Both the position numbers and the translations under genes were made by a program. Below the pieces are notes generated by a model that was not told where the DNA came from, searched no databases, and was given only the letters and a program-made list of their open reading frames with translations. From Georgenia yuyongxinii (GTDB lineage: Bacteria > Actinomycetota > Actinomycetes > Actinomycetales > Actinomycetaceae): a DNA stretch of 64,000 bases. This document shows, one piece after another, positions 63,442-64,000 of the stretch (positions within the stretch are counted from its first letter, which is position 1; every line of letters starts with the position of its first letter). Location of the stretch: assembly GCF_006352065.1 (NCBI RefSeq), contig NZ_CP040915.1, forward strand, positions 2,976,001-3,040,000, given 5' to 3'.

Positions 63442-64000
63442 CCGTCACGCTCACCGCTCCCCCGCCCGGCGTGACGGCGCGCGGGCGGCGCACGAACCGG
63501 CCGTGGTCCGGCACCGGCGCCCTGGTGCGGCTGTACCTGCGCCTGGACCGGGTGCGGATCGTCATCTGGGTGCTCGCCCTCGGCCTGACCGTCGCCGCGA
63601 CGGTGCCCGCGCTCGAGACCGCCTATCCCGACGCCGCGGCCCGCCAGACCCGCGCCACCCTCATGTCCAACCCGTCCGCCGTCCTCATGAGCGGACCCAG
63701 CTTCGGCCTGGACCACTACACCTTCGGCGCCATGGTCGCCAACGAGGTGAGCCTGACGGTGCTCGTCGCGACCTCGATCATGGCCATCCTGCTCGTCGCG
63801 CGTCACACCCGCGCCGACGAGGAGGCCGGCCGCACCGAGGTCCTGCGAGCCCTGCCGGTGGGCCGCTACGCCCCTGCCGCCGCGGCACTCGCAGCCGTGA
63901 CCGTCGCCACCCTCGCCGTCGGCGCCGCGGTCGCCGCCGGGCTGGCGAGCGCCGGCCTAGAGACGGCGAGCTCGCTCGCGATGGGCCTGGGAACGGCGCT
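63438..64000 (+). CDS. ABC transporter permease, exporter of polyketide/tetronasin type (partial)
   Basis: From ATG 63438, overlapping the ATPase stop by four bases, an open frame runs off the window after about 187 residues. It begins with a polar tail, then [20 protein letters not shown], a first helix ([19 protein letters not shown]) and [20 protein letters not shown] with [20 protein letters not shown], typical of large permeases with two repeated halves that pair with DrrA-like ATPases. The end is missing because of the window boundary. Confidence 0.9.
   Translation, partial: MTVTLTAPPPGVTARGRRTNRPWSGTGALVRLYLRLDRVRIVIWVLALGLTVAATVPALETAYPDAAARQTRATLMSNPSAVLMSGPSFGLDHYTFGAMVANEVSLTVLVATSIMAILLVARHTRADEEAGRTEVLRALPVGRYAPAAAALAAVTVATLAVGAAVAAGLASAGLETASSLAMGLGTA

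Noticed and set aside
63438-64000. Absence of a gene at the right end because no stop is seen
   Set aside because: The frame is open to the last base and clearly encodes the start of an exporter permease, so it is listed as partial.

Overview
The window is 64 kb of chromosome from a high-GC actinobacterium, most likely a member of the Micrococcales; the exact family cannot be fixed from sequence alone. Lineage markers are the SigR/RsrA mycothiol-responsive pair, the MtrA-MtrB-LpqB signalling cluster, a 24-residue bL37 ribosomal protein, a Kgd-type 2-oxoglutarate dehydrogenase E1, and many starts that look leaderless (a TANNNT hexamer 6-7 nt before the start codon, with no Shine-Dalgarno). No rRNA, tRNA, CRISPR array, insertion sequence or prophage is visible.

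Layout. 1-1065: 3' end of kgd. 1.3-11 kb: an SGNH-fold protein, then a molybdenum cassette (moaA, moaD, a DmsABC-type reductase, moaE, DUF6457, a carboxymuconolactone-decarboxylase-like protein, a TorD chaperone and a dicluster ferredoxin). 11-13.5 kb: an unknown protein, a DUF4097 protein and a zinc-free alcohol-dehydrogenase-like oxidoreductase. 13.6-20 kb: bL37, rsrA-sigR, a DoxX-like protein, aroA, rsgA, a GT1-type glycosyltransferase and hisN. 20-24.6 kb: sbcDC. 24.6-31 kb: DUF6912, CpaE-like and SAF-domain proteins, a small HTH protein, a LysM protein, an Rv3235-like protein and a quinone-reductase-like protein. 31.2-32.7 kb: decayed genes, including a glycosyltransferase with a frameshift and an internal stop. 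32.8-34.7 kb: a flavin reductase/luciferase-like monooxygenase pair. 35-38 kb: secA. 38-44.7 kb: a YcaQ-like protein, a sugar ABC importer with a GH43 glycosidase, and a DUF72 protein. 44.7-51.2 kb: hpf, comF, lpqB, mtrB, mtrA. 51.4-61 kb: a membrane/MoxR/DUF58 operon, a polysaccharide deacetylase, SpoIIM, RDD and glycolipid-binding proteins. 61-64 kb: an isochorismatase-like hydrolase and a TetR-ABC exporter operon that runs off the end.

Main points. (1) A 19-bp-period repeat with an invariant GAGAYGTCA-like core occurs at four intergenic loci as short arrays, and at a fifth as a 21-bp inverted hairpin. (2) Two exact GGAAT-N18-GTT promoters, the SigR consensus, precede sigR itself and the flavin monooxygenase operon; the one at sigR sits where it could direct an N-terminally extended isoform. 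(3) Between 51.06 and 55.12 kb at least seven single-base frame breaks hit five consecutive genes, including the usually essential mtrA, which points to a local sequence-quality problem. (4) A nearly perfect 74-bp palindrome lies between a DUF58 gene and a polysaccharide deacetylase gene. (5) In-frame minisatellites occur inside comF, lpqB and the cpaE-like gene.

The gene order around sigR-aroA-rsgA, secA-hpf-comF-lpqB-mtrBA and DUF4129-DUF4350-moxR-DUF58-SpoIIM-RDD resembles the order known in Mycobacterium. The sugar-import cassette appears to be inserted between secA and hpf.
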